Positions 54,813 to 63,446 of a stretch of DNA of 64,000 nt are shown one piece after another. A program made the position numbers and the translations under genes. The notes under the pieces were generated by a model, which made no database searches, was not told where the DNA came from, and was given only the letters and a program-made list of their open reading frames with translations. This DNA comes from an uncultured Clostridia bacterium (GTDB lineage: Bacteria; Bacillota; Clostridia; Oscillospirales; Acutalibacteraceae), in the NCBI GenBank assembly GCA_937898625.1, contig CALEJF010000035.1:8620-72619 (forward strand), in the 5' to 3' direction. The first letter of the stretch is position 1. Every line of letters begins with the position of its first letter.

Positions 54813-55938
54813 TTTTAATTAATGAATTTATTGTAAAATCTATTTGAATTTTTTTAGTAAAAACTGACGGAGAAATTCTGACAACTCCTGTATTTTCTGT
54901 TTTAAACTTTTTGTGTGCCAATGGTGCACAGTGCAATCCAGCTCTTACACATATTTCGTCTTCAGCCAACATTGCCGCCACCTTATCACTATATAGATTT
55001 TTAACATTGAAAGATAAAATAGGAACTGATTCTATATTTTTATTAAAACTATCTGAATAAACTATGATATTCTTATTATTAGATATATTATCATACAAAT
55101 AATTTATCAGCTTCATTTCGTGAGTATATATTTTATCAATATTTAAATCTTCGATAAAATCTAACGCGGAAGACAAACCAAGAATACCTACAATATTTGG
55201 TGTACCACTTTCAAATCTATCCGGTAAGAACTCCGGTTGAAGCTTATTCATTGAGTTGCTTCCTGTACCACCTTCAATTATAGTATTCATACTCACACCT
55301 TTATTCAATACAAGCAAGCCAATCCCACTTGGTCCATACAATCCTTTATGCCCCGCGCAACAAAGAATGTCAATGTTATCCTTTTTCATATCAATTCTTT
55401 TTACACCTGCAACTTGTGCACCATCCAGAATGAATTTAAGATTATATTTATGTGCTAAGTTGGCTAACAATCTGTAAGGAGTAATTATGCCAAAAACATT
55501 CGATGCAGCCGTACAAACAATAGCAACTGTGTTTTTATTTATACACCTTTCAAAGTTTTTTAGTGTTCTAAAAACATCTTTTTCAATTTTTGCAATACTA
55601 TAATCACATATGCCTTTCTGCTTTAATGTTTCCAATGGGCGTAACACAGCATTATGCTCTAAATCTGAAATAATAAAATGACTACCTTTTTTAGCCAATC
55701 CTTTAATTGCCATATTTAGTGCCATAGTGCAATTATGAGTAAAAACAACATTCTCTGTTGTTGTGTTAAAAAATTTTGCTACTTTTTCCCTGCACTCGTA
55801 CACTTTTTCAGTTGTTTTAATTGCCATTTTATAGCCACTTCGACCATAGTTTCCATAATGCAACATAGCATCATTTACTGCATTTACAACACATGCTGGC
55901 TTTGGAAACGAGGTTGCACTGTTATCAAGATAAATCAT
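54802..55938 (-). CDS. Cysteine desulfurase-like class V aminotransferase
   Basis: A 378-aa PLP enzyme with MIYLDNSATSFPKP at the start, SDLEHNAVLRPLE, DGAQVAG and the PLP lysine (about 198) in CCAGHKGLYGPSGIG. Near the C-terminus VRAGLHCAPLAHK carries the likely persulfide cysteine. It is of the SufS-like or selenocysteine-lyase-like subgroup often paired with DUF3343. It shares an ATGA overlap with that gene. Role: sulfur or selenium mobilisation (inference). Confidence 0.88.
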   Translation of the reverse strand: MIYLDNSATSFPKPACVVNAVNDAMLHYGNYGRSGYKMAIKTTEKVYECREKVAKFFNTTTENVVFTHNCTMALNMAIKGLAKKGSHFIISDLEHNAVLRPLETLKQKGICDYSIAKIEKDVFRTLKNFERCINKNTVAIVCTAASNVFGIITPYRLLANLAHKYNLKFILDGAQVAGVKRIDMKKDNIDILCCAGHKGLYGPSGIGLLVLNKGVSMNTIIEGGTGSNSMNKLQPEFLPDRFESGTPNIVGILGLSSALDFIEDLNIDKIYTHEMKLINYLYDNISNNKNIIVYSDSFNKNIESVPILSFNVKNLYSDKVAAMLAEDEICVRAGLHCAPLAHKKFKTENTGVVRISPSVFTKKIQIDFTINSLIKIAK

Positions 55939-56153
55939 ATATAATCCATTCCAATTGCATTAACACCGTTCATTTCTAGTAATCTCACAATTTTTTCAGT
56001 ATTTCCAAAAACAATTATATAATATCCACAGCCCTCGTTTTTCTTGGGACTTGTATTTTTTCCAATTGTAACTCGTCCTCCATTATTCTCTATAATTTTT
56101 TTAGCATTTAAGGCGTGAGTTACAGAAGAAAACTTAATTTTTACTCTTTTCAT
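55935..56153 (-). CDS. DUF3343 small protein, putative Se/S carrier
   Basis: A 72-aa ferredoxin-like-fold protein: VKIKFSSVTHALNAKKIIEN, then SPKKNEGCGYYIIV. The CG motif (about residue 46) is the one proposed to carry sulfur or selenium in DUF3343 proteins. The ATG at 56151-56153 follows GAGGTG; the longer frame starts in that site. Translationally coupled to the desulfurase. Confidence 0.82.
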   Translation of the reverse strand: MKRVKIKFSSVTHALNAKKIIENNGGRVTIGKNTSPKKNEGCGYYIIVFGNTEKIVRLLEMNGVNAIGMDYI

Positions 56154-56201
56154 AAATAACACCTCAGTCTATTTTATGAAAAACAAATAAAAATGATAAA
56201 A

Positions 56202-56218
56202 GCCCGTCATTGACGGGC
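56202..56218. terminator. Terminator after ispF
   Basis: GCCCGTC, loop ATT, GACGGGC, followed by TTTTATC on the minus strand and preceded by A residues. Confidence 0.9.
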
Positions 56219-56224
56219 AAAAGT

Positions 56225-56719
56225 TTAAATAAATTTAATCTTTTTTTTTTCCACGAGGCAGACACAATGAGCAGAAATACCTTCTTTAGCACCTGTGAAA
56301 CCAAGTTTTTCTTCAGTAGTTGCTTTAACAGACACACAGTCGATGTTCACACCAAGAGCAGTTGCAATATTATTTCTCATTTTGTCAATATATGGAGCGA
56401 GTTTTGGTGCTTGAGCAATAACAGTAACATCAATGTTATTAACTCTAAAGCCCTTGAGTTTAGTAAGCTCTACAACCTTTTTTAAAAGTTCAAGACTGTC
56501 TGCATCTTTAAAACTATTATCCGTATCAGGAAAATGTTTGCCAATATCACCCAAAGCACAGGCACCTAAAAGGGAATCAGAAATAGCGTGAAGTAAAACA
56601 TCTGCGTCAGAATGGCCTAAAAGTCCAATGCCATTATTCTCAATTTCAACCCCACCAAGAATAAGTTTTCTTCCTTCAACAAGTTTATGAACATCATATC
56701 CATGACCAATTCTCAACAT
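56225..56719 (-). CDS. ispF: 2-C-methyl-D-erythritol 2,4-cyclodiphosphate synthase
   Basis: A 164-aa MEP-pathway enzyme, cyclising CDP-methylerythritol phosphate. GHGYDVHKL and GHSDADVLLHAISDSLLGA carry the zinc ligands. VSVKATTEEKLGFTGAKEGI is the usual C-terminal signature. It starts 2 bp after ispD; the two form an operon with an aminotransferase upstream. Confidence 0.97.
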   Translation of the reverse strand: MLRIGHGYDVHKLVEGRKLILGGVEIENNGIGLLGHSDADVLLHAISDSLLGACALGDIGKHFPDTDNSFKDADSLELLKKVVELTKLKGFRVNNIDVTVIAQAPKLAPYIDKMRNNIATALGVNIDCVSVKATTEEKLGFTGAKEGISAHCVCLVEKKKIKFI

Positions 56720-56721
56720 AG

Positions 56722-57432
56722 CTATTCACCTCTTAATTTAAGATAGTTTTCAGCAAGTTCAACATCTTCAGGTGTTGTAATTTTTATGTTTTCGTAATCA
56801 CCTTCAATGAATTTAACAGTTTTTCCGAAAGCTTCAATAAGCATACAGTCATCAGTAAAATCCTTGCTGTTTTCTACGGTATTTAAAGCGTCAAAATACA
56901 ATGATTTATCAAAAATCTGTGGTGTTTGAATAAAGCGCAAATATGCCCTGTCAGGTGTTGCAATTATTTCATTTTTGTCGTTAACTTGTTTAACTGTATC
57001 TTTAACTTTAACTCCGGTTGCAGCCGCACCATAAATAATAGCTTCTTTTAATGTATCAAAAACTACTTTTTCGGTTATGAGAGGTCTTGCGCCATCGTGA
57101 ATTGCAACAAAATCTGCGTTTTCTGATGTTGATGTCACACCATTTAAAACACTCATTTGGCGAGTTTCTCCACCTTTAACAACATTGGATACTTTTTTTA
57201 TTTCATATGTTGCAACAAGGGATTTTACATCATCAATGTCACTTTCACGAGTAACAATTACAATTTCATCAATAAATTCTGCTTTTTCAAAAACACTTAA
57301 AGTATGAACAAGAACGGGCACACCTTTTATTTTCAGGAATTGTTTGTTAACTCCACCCATTCTTGTGGAATTCCCTGCCGAAACAATCACGGCAGAAACA
57401 TATTTATTTTCTTTTCCCGTAACATTCGACAT
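56722..57432 (-). CDS. ispD: 2-C-methyl-D-erythritol 4-phosphate cytidylyltransferase
   Basis: A 236-aa nucleotidyltransferase of isoprenoid synthesis. SAGNSTRMGGVNKQFLKIKG is the CTP-binding loop, and VAIHDGARPLI, TPQIFDK and TDDCMLIEAFG are conserved. AAAGGGGAG lies upstream. It is placed after the aminotransferase by 13 bp. Confidence 0.96.
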   Translation of the reverse strand: MSNVTGKENKYVSAVIVSAGNSTRMGGVNKQFLKIKGVPVLVHTLSVFEKAEFIDEIVIVTRESDIDDVKSLVATYEIKKVSNVVKGGETRQMSVLNGVTSTSENADFVAIHDGARPLITEKVVFDTLKEAIIYGAAATGVKVKDTVKQVNDKNEIIATPDRAYLRFIQTPQIFDKSLYFDALNTVENSKDFTDDCMLIEAFGKTVKFIEGDYENIKITTPEDVELAENYLKLRGE

Positions 57433-57445
57433 AAAATCTCCCCTT

Positions 57446-58714
57446 TTATATTAAGGCTTCAACAGCAGCAAGTTTTGCACAAAGGCAGAATACATCCATA
57501 GCTTTTGCTAAATCTTCAAGAGATGGGAATGTAGGTGCAATTCTAATATTCTTATCCTCAGGGTCAACACCATAAGGATATGTTGCACCAACAGTTGTAA
57601 GAACAAGTCCTGCACCTTTGCAAAGTTCACCAATTCTTTTTGCACTGCATCCCACACAGTCAAAACTGATGAAATATCCACCTTTTGCCTTAACCCACTT
57701 ACCAATGCCAAGCGGTGCAATTTCCTTTTCTAATTTATCAAGAACAAGTTGGAATTTGGGTGCAATAATTTCTGCATGTTTTTCCATATGTGCTTTTATT
57801 CCGTCAAGATTTTTGAAATATTTAACATGACGAAGCTGATTTAATTTATCGTAGCTGATTGTTTGGAAATTAAGTCTTTTCTTAATTTCAGCAATATTAT
57901 TGTCAGATGCAGCAACAGCAGAAACTCCTGCACCCGGGAATGAAATCTTTGATGTAGATGTAAATTCAACAAAATAATCCTCTGTGCCATGCTCTTTACA
58001 CGCATCAAAAATATTCATAAGCACATCGGGAGTATCAGTTAATTCGTGAATAATATAAGCGTTATCCCAAATGACTCTGAAATCCTTTGCGGCAGGTTTT
58101 AATACCGCAAGAGCCTTAACTCTTTCGTCACTATATGTTACACCGTTTGGATTTGAGTATTTGGGTACACAGAACATACCCTTAACCATTGGGTCTTTAA
58201 CAAGTTCTGCAATTTTTTCAACATCAGGACCAAATTCATCCATTTCAACTGAAATCATTTCAATGCCAAAAAATTCAGTAATTGCAAAGTGTCTGTCATA
58301 ACCCGGTGTGTTACAGATAAACTTGACTGTACCCTGTTTATTCCAAGGGTCACATCCGGCAACACCTAAAAACATACATTGATTGAGATAGTCATACATA
58401 AGGTTAAGACTTGATGAACCACCAACAATCACATTTTTAGTTTCTACCTGAAGTAAATCTGCAAAAAGTTTTTTGCATTCTGGAATGCCATCAAGAACAC
58501 CATAGTTTCTGCAATCAAAACCATTTTCAGCCTTGCTGTCATCAACAGTTAACACTGTGCTCATCATATCCATTGTAATATCAAGTTGGTCGGCTCCCGG
58601 CTTACCACGGGACATATCAAGAGATAAGCCAAGTGATTTTATTTCCTCATATTTATTTTCTAACTCACTTTTAAGTGAAACGAGTTCTTCTCTACTCATC
58701 TGATTATAAAGCAT
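57446..58714 (-). CDS. Aminotransferase class I/II (AspAT subgroup)
   Basis: A 422-aa PLP enzyme. SRGKPGADQLDITMDMM near the N-terminus and the internal VGGSSSLNLMYD, VPKYSNPNGVTYSD and FTSTSKISFPGAG (PLP-lysine) motifs match the alanine/aspartate aminotransferase family PF12897. Likely reaction: aspartate or alanine with 2-oxoglutarate. First gene of the operon with ispDF. GGAGG precedes the ATG. Confidence 0.9.
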   Translation of the reverse strand: MLYNQMSREELVSLKSELENKYEEIKSLGLSLDMSRGKPGADQLDITMDMMSTVLTVDDSKAENGFDCRNYGVLDGIPECKKLFADLLQVETKNVIVGGSSSLNLMYDYLNQCMFLGVAGCDPWNKQGTVKFICNTPGYDRHFAITEFFGIEMISVEMDEFGPDVEKIAELVKDPMVKGMFCVPKYSNPNGVTYSDERVKALAVLKPAAKDFRVIWDNAYIIHELTDTPDVLMNIFDACKEHGTEDYFVEFTSTSKISFPGAGVSAVAASDNNIAEIKKRLNFQTISYDKLNQLRHVKYFKNLDGIKAHMEKHAEIIAPKFQLVLDKLEKEIAPLGIGKWVKAKGGYFISFDCVGCSAKRIGELCKGAGLVLTTVGATYPYGVDPEDKNIRIAPTFPSLEDLAKAMDVFCLCAKLAAVEALI

Positions 58715-58743
58715 AGAATATCCTCCAAATTAAATTTCGATAT

Positions 58744-58772
58744 ATTATATAGTATTAACAACAATTTTGCAA
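58744..58772 (-). promoter_or_regulatory. Sigma-A promoter of the aminotransferase-ispDF operon
   Basis: On the minus strand TTGCAA, 17 bp and a perfect TATAAT lie 30 bp upstream of the ATG. Confidence 0.85.
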
Positions 58773-58856
58773 GTGAATAATAAAAAAACTGCATTTTACT
58801 CAAATAATATATAAAATTTAAGTCTATTTTGAATAATTTGTCAACAAAAAGTGCAA

Positions 58857-60155
58857 TTATTTGTACTTTGGAAGTATTCTTGATAGAATAATAGGTTTCA
58901 TTCCTTCTATTCTTTCGACTTCTTCGAGTAAAGTATTTTTTAAAATAGCTTTAATTTTGTGATATTCTTTTGATTTAATCAAATTATTCTTTTGTGCCGG
59001 GTCTTTCTCGTTATCATACAAATAATCTTCAAAATACACCCTTGATGCTGGTGATATAATCAATGGCGAAGAGACAGAATATGTATACTTTTTTGTTCTG
59101 ATTGCTCTGCCACACTGACTTTCACTAATCTGAATAAATGCACAATCACTTTCACCTTTATTTTGTATTGCTGTGCCTTGATAATATTCAGGAACATCGA
59201 TGTCAGCAAAAGACAAAATTGTTGGTGGCAAATCTGCAAGACTAACCATCTTTTTCTCATGCCTTCCTGCTTCAAAACCTTTTCCTTTGATTACAAGCGG
59301 AATATGAATTGATGCGTCATGACAACTTCTCTTATACTCCGAATTTCTTGTTTTAAAATGGCAACCGTGGTCAGAAGTATAAATAATTGTAGTATTGTCA
59401 TAAATTCCCTTATTCTTGAGTGTATCAATAAGTCTACCTAAATTGTCGTCAAGACTCTCAATAGCAGCAAGATAATCGGGATATTGCTCTTTATAGTTGC
59501 CCTTTAAAAAAGATAAATCCTCTGGAATAGGATAGTTTTTATATTTATTAACCTTGTCCTTTGGTCCTTCAAATCTTTTATGGTCATTTTGATGATGTGG
59601 CTCGAGCTGAGAAATGAACATAAAAAAAGGCTTGTCTTTATTATGATTTTCAATATATTCTATTGCAAAATAATTTATTCTATCGGCACGATAACCTTCA
59701 AATTCGATTTTATTACCTTTCTCATCAAATACATATCCATCATATCCATGAGATGTAAATTCAAGTACATCTGCACCACGAAAATACTTATATCCCCAAA
59801 GACGCTTTTCAGGAATTGCTGTATTTTCACATTTTATATTCTCTCCGCCATTTTTTCCTGATGCAAGATGCAGTTTACCTATATATGCGGTGTCATAACC
59901 GTTTTCATTAAAATAATCAGCTAAAGATTTTGTATTATCAGGTAAAGGAATTCCATTAATATGGCAACTACATTCCGTTGGATATACTCCCGTCTGTAAA
60001 CTTGCTCTTGCAGGACCGCATACCGGTTGACAGGTGTAACAATTTTCAAAAAATGTTCCTTCTTCAGCAAGAGCCATAAGATTAGGCATTATTTCATTAT
60101 TTACGGTGTCATATCTCTGTTGGTCAGAAAAATAAAAAATAATGTTTTGTTTCAT
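58857..60155 (-). CDS. Sulfatase-family hydrolase
   Basis: A 432-aa type I sulfatase-like protein. The modification motif CGPAR (residues 46-50, C-x-P-x-R) gives formylglycine at Cys46 if a maturase acts. Metal-binding DQQR at 11-14 and TSDHGCH support the family. It has no signal peptide, so the enzyme would act on imported sulfated or phosphonated compounds. Related phosphonate monoester hydrolases cannot be excluded. It is divergent from manA, so sugar sulfate release is possible. GGGAGAG precedes the ATG. Confidence 0.88.
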   Translation of the reverse strand: MKQNIIFYFSDQQRYDTVNNEIMPNLMALAEEGTFFENCYTCQPVCGPARASLQTGVYPTECSCHINGIPLPDNTKSLADYFNENGYDTAYIGKLHLASGKNGGENIKCENTAIPEKRLWGYKYFRGADVLEFTSHGYDGYVFDEKGNKIEFEGYRADRINYFAIEYIENHNKDKPFFMFISQLEPHHQNDHKRFEGPKDKVNKYKNYPIPEDLSFLKGNYKEQYPDYLAAIESLDDNLGRLIDTLKNKGIYDNTTIIYTSDHGCHFKTRNSEYKRSCHDASIHIPLVIKGKGFEAGRHEKKMVSLADLPPTILSFADIDVPEYYQGTAIQNKGESDCAFIQISESQCGRAIRTKKYTYSVSSPLIISPASRVYFEDYLYDNEKDPAQKNNLIKSKEYHKIKAILKNTLLEEVERIEGMKPIILSRILPKYK

Positions 60156-60183
60156 TTTTTCTCTCCCTTACTTTATACAAATC

Positions 60184-60211
60184 ATTATATCATAGCATGA
60201 AGATTTTACAA
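60184..60211 (-). promoter_or_regulatory. Promoter of the sulfatase gene
   Basis: On the minus strand TTGTAA, 16 bp and TATAAT, about 29 bp upstream of the ATG. Confidence 0.75.
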
Positions 60212-60218
60212 TGTATTA

Positions 60219-60247
60219 TTGAAAAAAATAGTATTATGTGTTAAGAT
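60219..60247 (+). promoter_or_regulatory. Promoter of manA-MFS
   Basis: TTGAAA (60219-60224), 17 bp and TAAGAT (60242-60247), back-to-back with the sulfatase promoter. Confidence 0.7.
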
Positions 60248-60275
60248 AATTTGAGAATTAAAAGGAGATTACACT

Positions 60276-61223
60276 ATGGAAATTTTAAAATTAAATCCCG
60301 TTTTTAAAGATTATCTTTGGGGTGGCACAAAACTTCGTGATGAATATGGTTTTGAATCAAATCTTGAAAAGCTTGCGGAAGGTTGGATGCTTTCTTGTCA
60401 CAAAGATGGAGAGAACACTGTTTTAAATGGTGAGTTTTCAGGAAAAACATTAACAGATGTAGTAAAAGAAAATCCTGATTTCCTTGGTGAAAACGGAAAT
60501 AAATTTGAGTATTTTCCTATTCTTATTAAACTTATAGATGCAAAAGGTGATTTATCTGTACAGGTACATCCTAACAACGAGTATGCTATGCGAGTAGAGA
60601 ATGAATATGGGAAAACAGAATGCTGGTATATTCTTGATTGTGATGAAGATGCAGAATTGATTTATGGTTTTAATAGAGAAATCAGCAGTGATGAGTTTAA
60701 AAAAAGAATTGCTGATAATACATTCCTTGAAACAGTTAATAAAGTTAAAGTAAAAAAAGGTGATTTATTTTTCATTGAGGCAGGTACTCTCCACGCTATC
60801 GGCAAGGGAATTCTACTCGCAGAAATTCAACAAAATTCTAACACTACATACCGTGTCTATGATTACGGCAGACTTGGCGCAGACGGAAAACCAAGAGAGT
60901 TACATATTGAAAAAGCAATTGATGTTACAAACTGTACCACACCTACTCGTTCCATTAAACCTGAAGGAGAATTGATTATTGGTGATGGATTCACAACACA
61001 ATTGCTTACAAAATGCGACTTATTTAATGTTGAAAAAGTATCTGTTACAAAGTTATTTACTTCAATTGCTGACGAAAAATCATTTGTATCCATTCTCGTT
61101 ACTGATGGCGTAGGTACAATTGATGGATTAGAAATTAAAAAAGGAGATAGTCTGTTTATTCCAGCCAATTATGGAAGATTTACCGTTAAGGGAAATACAG
61201 AAATTATTATTACACGAGTATAA
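60276..61223 (+). CDS. manA: Mannose-6-phosphate isomerase, class I
   Basis: A 315-aa cupin enzyme that interconverts mannose-6-P and fructose-6-P. WGGTKLRDEYG at the start, VQVHPNNEYA (zinc His), GKTECWYILD, FFIEAGTLHAIGKG (metal ligands) and the C-terminal FIPANYGRFTVKG are characteristic of the short Firmicutes type. AAAGGAG lies upstream. The stop shares a base with the MFS start. Confidence 0.95.
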   Translation: MEILKLNPVFKDYLWGGTKLRDEYGFESNLEKLAEGWMLSCHKDGENTVLNGEFSGKTLTDVVKENPDFLGENGNKFEYFPILIKLIDAKGDLSVQVHPNNEYAMRVENEYGKTECWYILDCDEDAELIYGFNREISSDEFKKRIADNTFLETVNKVKVKKGDLFFIEAGTLHAIGKGILLAEIQQNSNTTYRVYDYGRLGADGKPRELHIEKAIDVTNCTTPTRSIKPEGELIIGDGFTTQLLTKCDLFNVEKVSVTKLFTSIADEKSFVSILVTDGVGTIDGLEIKKGDSLFIPANYGRFTVKGNTEIIITRV

Positions 61224-62455
61224 TGAAAAAAAGAACATTTACAGGAACAAAAATCGCTTGCTACACAGGATATATTGTTCAAGGTATAATTAACAATATC
61301 GCACCCCTGCTTTTTGTTATATTTAGCGATAAATTTGATATTTCACTTGATAAGCTTGGTTTGTTGATTACAATTAATTTTGCAACACAGCTTATTGTTG
61401 ATACTATCTCAATAAAATTTTCGGATATTATTGGATATAAAATACTTGCCGTTGTTTCACAAGGAATTGCCTTTATTGGACTTGCTTGTCTAGGAATACT
61501 GCCAAATATAATGGAAAACATATATCTCGGTATTGTTATTTCAATTGTGCTTTCTGCAATCGGTAGCGGAATTACAGAAGTAATCATCAGTCCTATTGTT
61601 GAGTCAATTCCAGGTGAAAAGAAAACTGCGGAAATGAGCCTTCTTCATTCATTTTATTGTTGGGGACAAGTTACTGTTGTATTGCTCACAACGATAATGA
61701 TTAAATCGTTTGGAAATGATTTGTGGTATATTGCTCCTATACTATGGTCAATTATTCCACTTGTTAACACAATTAATTTCATAGGTGTACCAATTCAACC
61801 TAACCTAACAAAAGAAGAAAAAACTCCTTTTATTAAACTCTTGTTTTCAAAACAGTTCATTCTTTGCATTATTATAATGATTTGTTCAGGCGCATCCGAA
61901 ATTGGAATGTCACAATGGTCGTCGTATTTCGCTGAAACAGGACTAAAAGTCAGCAAGATGACTGGTGATTTATTAGGACCTTGCCTTTTTGCAGTGCTTA
62001 TGGGTACGGGACGAATGATTTTTGGATTTATTGGTGAAAAAATTAATCTCAAGGTTGCTCTTTGTTTTTCAGCAGGATTTTGTGCATTGTGTTATTTAGG
62101 TACATCATTTATTGTCAGTGCAGTTATTTCTTTGCTTGTTTGTGCATTGACAGGCATTACAGTAAGTATTATGTGGCCTGCAACACTAAGCCTTGCAGCA
62201 AGGCTATTCCCAAAGGGTGGCGGTTCAATGTACAGTATCCTTGCATTATCAGGTGATACGGGCTGTACAATAGGACCTTGGTTTATTAGTTTTATGTCAT
62301 TACAATTATCACATGGTGTAGACACCGGTGAAGCTTTAAAACTTGGTCTCGGTTTTGGTGCAATATTCCCTGTATTAATGATTGTCGCAATATTAATGTT
62401 ACAAATAAAAAAACCTATTGACAAAACTAGTGACAATGCTATAATAAAATCATAA
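61223..62455 (+). CDS. MFS transporter
   Basis: A 410-aa 12-span permease (major facilitator superfamily). Its ATG overlaps the manA stop (TAATG), so it is translated with the isomerase, suggesting a hexose or mannose-related substrate. GTGRMIFGFIGEKI is the loop typical of MFS. The exact substrate cannot be read. The end of the gene carries the promoter for the FMN riboswitch. Confidence 0.85.
   Translation: MKKRTFTGTKIACYTGYIVQGIINNIAPLLFVIFSDKFDISLDKLGLLITINFATQLIVDTISIKFSDIIGYKILAVVSQGIAFIGLACLGILPNIMENIYLGIVISIVLSAIGSGITEVIISPIVESIPGEKKTAEMSLLHSFYCWGQVTVVLLTTIMIKSFGNDLWYIAPILWSIIPLVNTINFIGVPIQPNLTKEEKTPFIKLLFSKQFILCIIIMICSGASEIGMSQWSSYFAETGLKVSKMTGDLLGPCLFAVLMGTGRMIFGFIGEKINLKVALCFSAGFCALCYLGTSFIVSAVISLLVCALTGITVSIMWPATLSLAARLFPKGGGSMYSILALSGDTGCTIGPWFISFMSLQLSHGVDTGEALKLGLGFGAIFPVLMIVAILMLQIKKPIDKTSDNAIIKS
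62418..62445 (+). promoter_or_regulatory. Promoter of the FMN riboswitch-ribU unit, inside the MFS gene
   Basis: Perfect TTGACA (62418-62423), 16 bp and perfect TATAAT (62440-62445). It lies in the last codons of the MFS gene, about 20 bp before the riboswitch. Confidence 0.88.
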
Positions 62456-62465
62456 AATATATTAG

Positions 62466-62575
62466 TTGTCTTCGGGGCGGAGTGCAATTCTCCACCGGTG
62501 GTTAAAGTCCACGAGCTGAAAAGCTGAATGGGTGAAATTCCCATACCGACGGTATAGTCCGGATGAAAGAAGATG
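62466..62575 (+). ncRNA. FMN riboswitch (RFN element)
   Basis: Conserved RFN segments are present in order: TCTTCGGGGCGGAGTG, CACCGGTGGTTAAAGTCC, then the ACGAGC helix and CCGACGGTATAGTCCGGATG, ending GAAAGAAGA. The six-helix junction binds FMN. It is followed by a terminator at 62596-62624, so FMN would shut off the riboflavin transporter gene downstream. Confidence 0.96.
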
Positions 62576-62595
62576 TAATAAATACAATTACACTT

Positions 62596-62624
62596 GCCCT
62601 GCTTTTTTTTAGCGGGGCATTTCT
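62596..62624 (+). terminator. FMN-controlled terminator before ribU
   Basis: GCCCTGC and GCGGGGC form a stem with one wobble pair around a T-rich loop, followed by ATTTCTG. It is the likely expression platform of the riboswitch. Confidence 0.75.
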
Positions 62625-62659
62625 GTTTGATAACTAATCAGAGTGAAAGGGAGATTTAT

Positions 62660-63250
62660 ATGTCAAACAAAAGAAAAATAAAAGCATTTAATTTAACTAT
62701 TACTGCCGTTATGACTGCTATTGCATCAATTATTTATATGGTATTTCCTGAAATAAACATCATTCCAGGAGTCAGTTATATGAAGATTGATTTTTCTGAC
62801 TTTCCCGCTATTCTAACGGGTATTGTTTTTGGACCAATACAAGGTATTTTAATTGAAATTGTAAAAAATATTATTCACCTTACAAGAACAACTACAATGG
62901 GTATCGGTGAAATAATGAATGTTGTAATGGGCACAGGAATCATTCTTTCAATGTATGGTTTTACAAAACTATTTTCAAAGGTATTTAAAGAGAAAAATTT
63001 TTCCGCAAAATCATATATAATTTCTTCAATAATTACAATTTGCATTACAATAATTGTTGGATGGTTGGCTAATATTGTGTTCACACCAATATTCTATAAA
63101 TTAATGGGTATTCCACTTGTATCAGAAACATACTGGGCAGGTGTGTGGGGCTCAACTGCACTAAATGCTGTAAAAGCAACCTTTAATGTAGTACCTTTCT
63201 ACCCTGTATATTTAAGTGTTGAAAAAGCTGTAAAAAAATATACAATGTAG
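62660..63250 (+). CDS. ribU: Riboflavin ECF transporter S component RibU
   Basis: A 196-aa membrane protein with about six spans that captures riboflavin for an energy-coupling factor transporter. MKIDFSDFPAILTGIVFGP and TTTMGIGEIMNVVMGTG are family signatures. The FMN riboswitch upstream supports the substrate. ATG at 62660 with AAAGGGAG; the longer frame covers the terminator. The shared ATPases (EcfAA'T) are encoded elsewhere. Confidence 0.95.
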   Translation: MSNKRKIKAFNLTITAVMTAIASIIYMVFPEINIIPGVSYMKIDFSDFPAILTGIVFGPIQGILIEIVKNIIHLTRTTTMGIGEIMNVVMGTGIILSMYGFTKLFSKVFKEKNFSAKSYIISSIITICITIIVGWLANIVFTPIFYKLMGIPLVSETYWAGVWGSTALNAVKATFNVVPFYPVYLSVEKAVKKYTM

Positions 63251-63278
63251 TTGACATTGTAGTTTTTTGTGATAAAAT
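63251..63278 (+). promoter_or_regulatory. Promoter of the SAM riboswitch-metK unit
   Basis: TTGACA (63251-63256), 16 bp and TAAAAT (63273-63278), starting one base after the ribU stop. Confidence 0.7.
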
Positions 63279-63298
63279 ATATAATAATTGAATATATC

Positions 63299-63392
63299 CC
63301 TTATGCAGAGTGGTGGAGGGTCTGGCCCTATGAAACCCGGCAACCTGCTTGTTGCAAGGTGCTAATTCCTGCGGATTTTCCGAGATATAAGG
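63299..63392 (+). ncRNA. SAM-I riboswitch (S-box)
   Basis: P1 CCTTAT/ATAAGG closes the aptamer. Conserved AGAGTGGTGGAGGG, GGCCCTATGAAACCCGGCAA and AAGGTGCTAATTCCTGC are present. It binds S-adenosylmethionine and precedes metK, the SAM synthetase gene. The terminator at 63403-63429 is the off state. Confidence 0.96.
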
Positions 63393-63402
63393 TTGTTTTT
63401 AA

Positions 63403-63429
63403 AAGCACCCTTATTATGGGTGCTTATCT
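63403..63429 (+). terminator. SAM-controlled terminator
   Basis: AAGCACCC, loop TTATTAT, GGGTGCTT, then ATCTTTTT. Confidence 0.85.
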
Positions 63430-63446
63430 TTTTGGAGGTTAAAACT

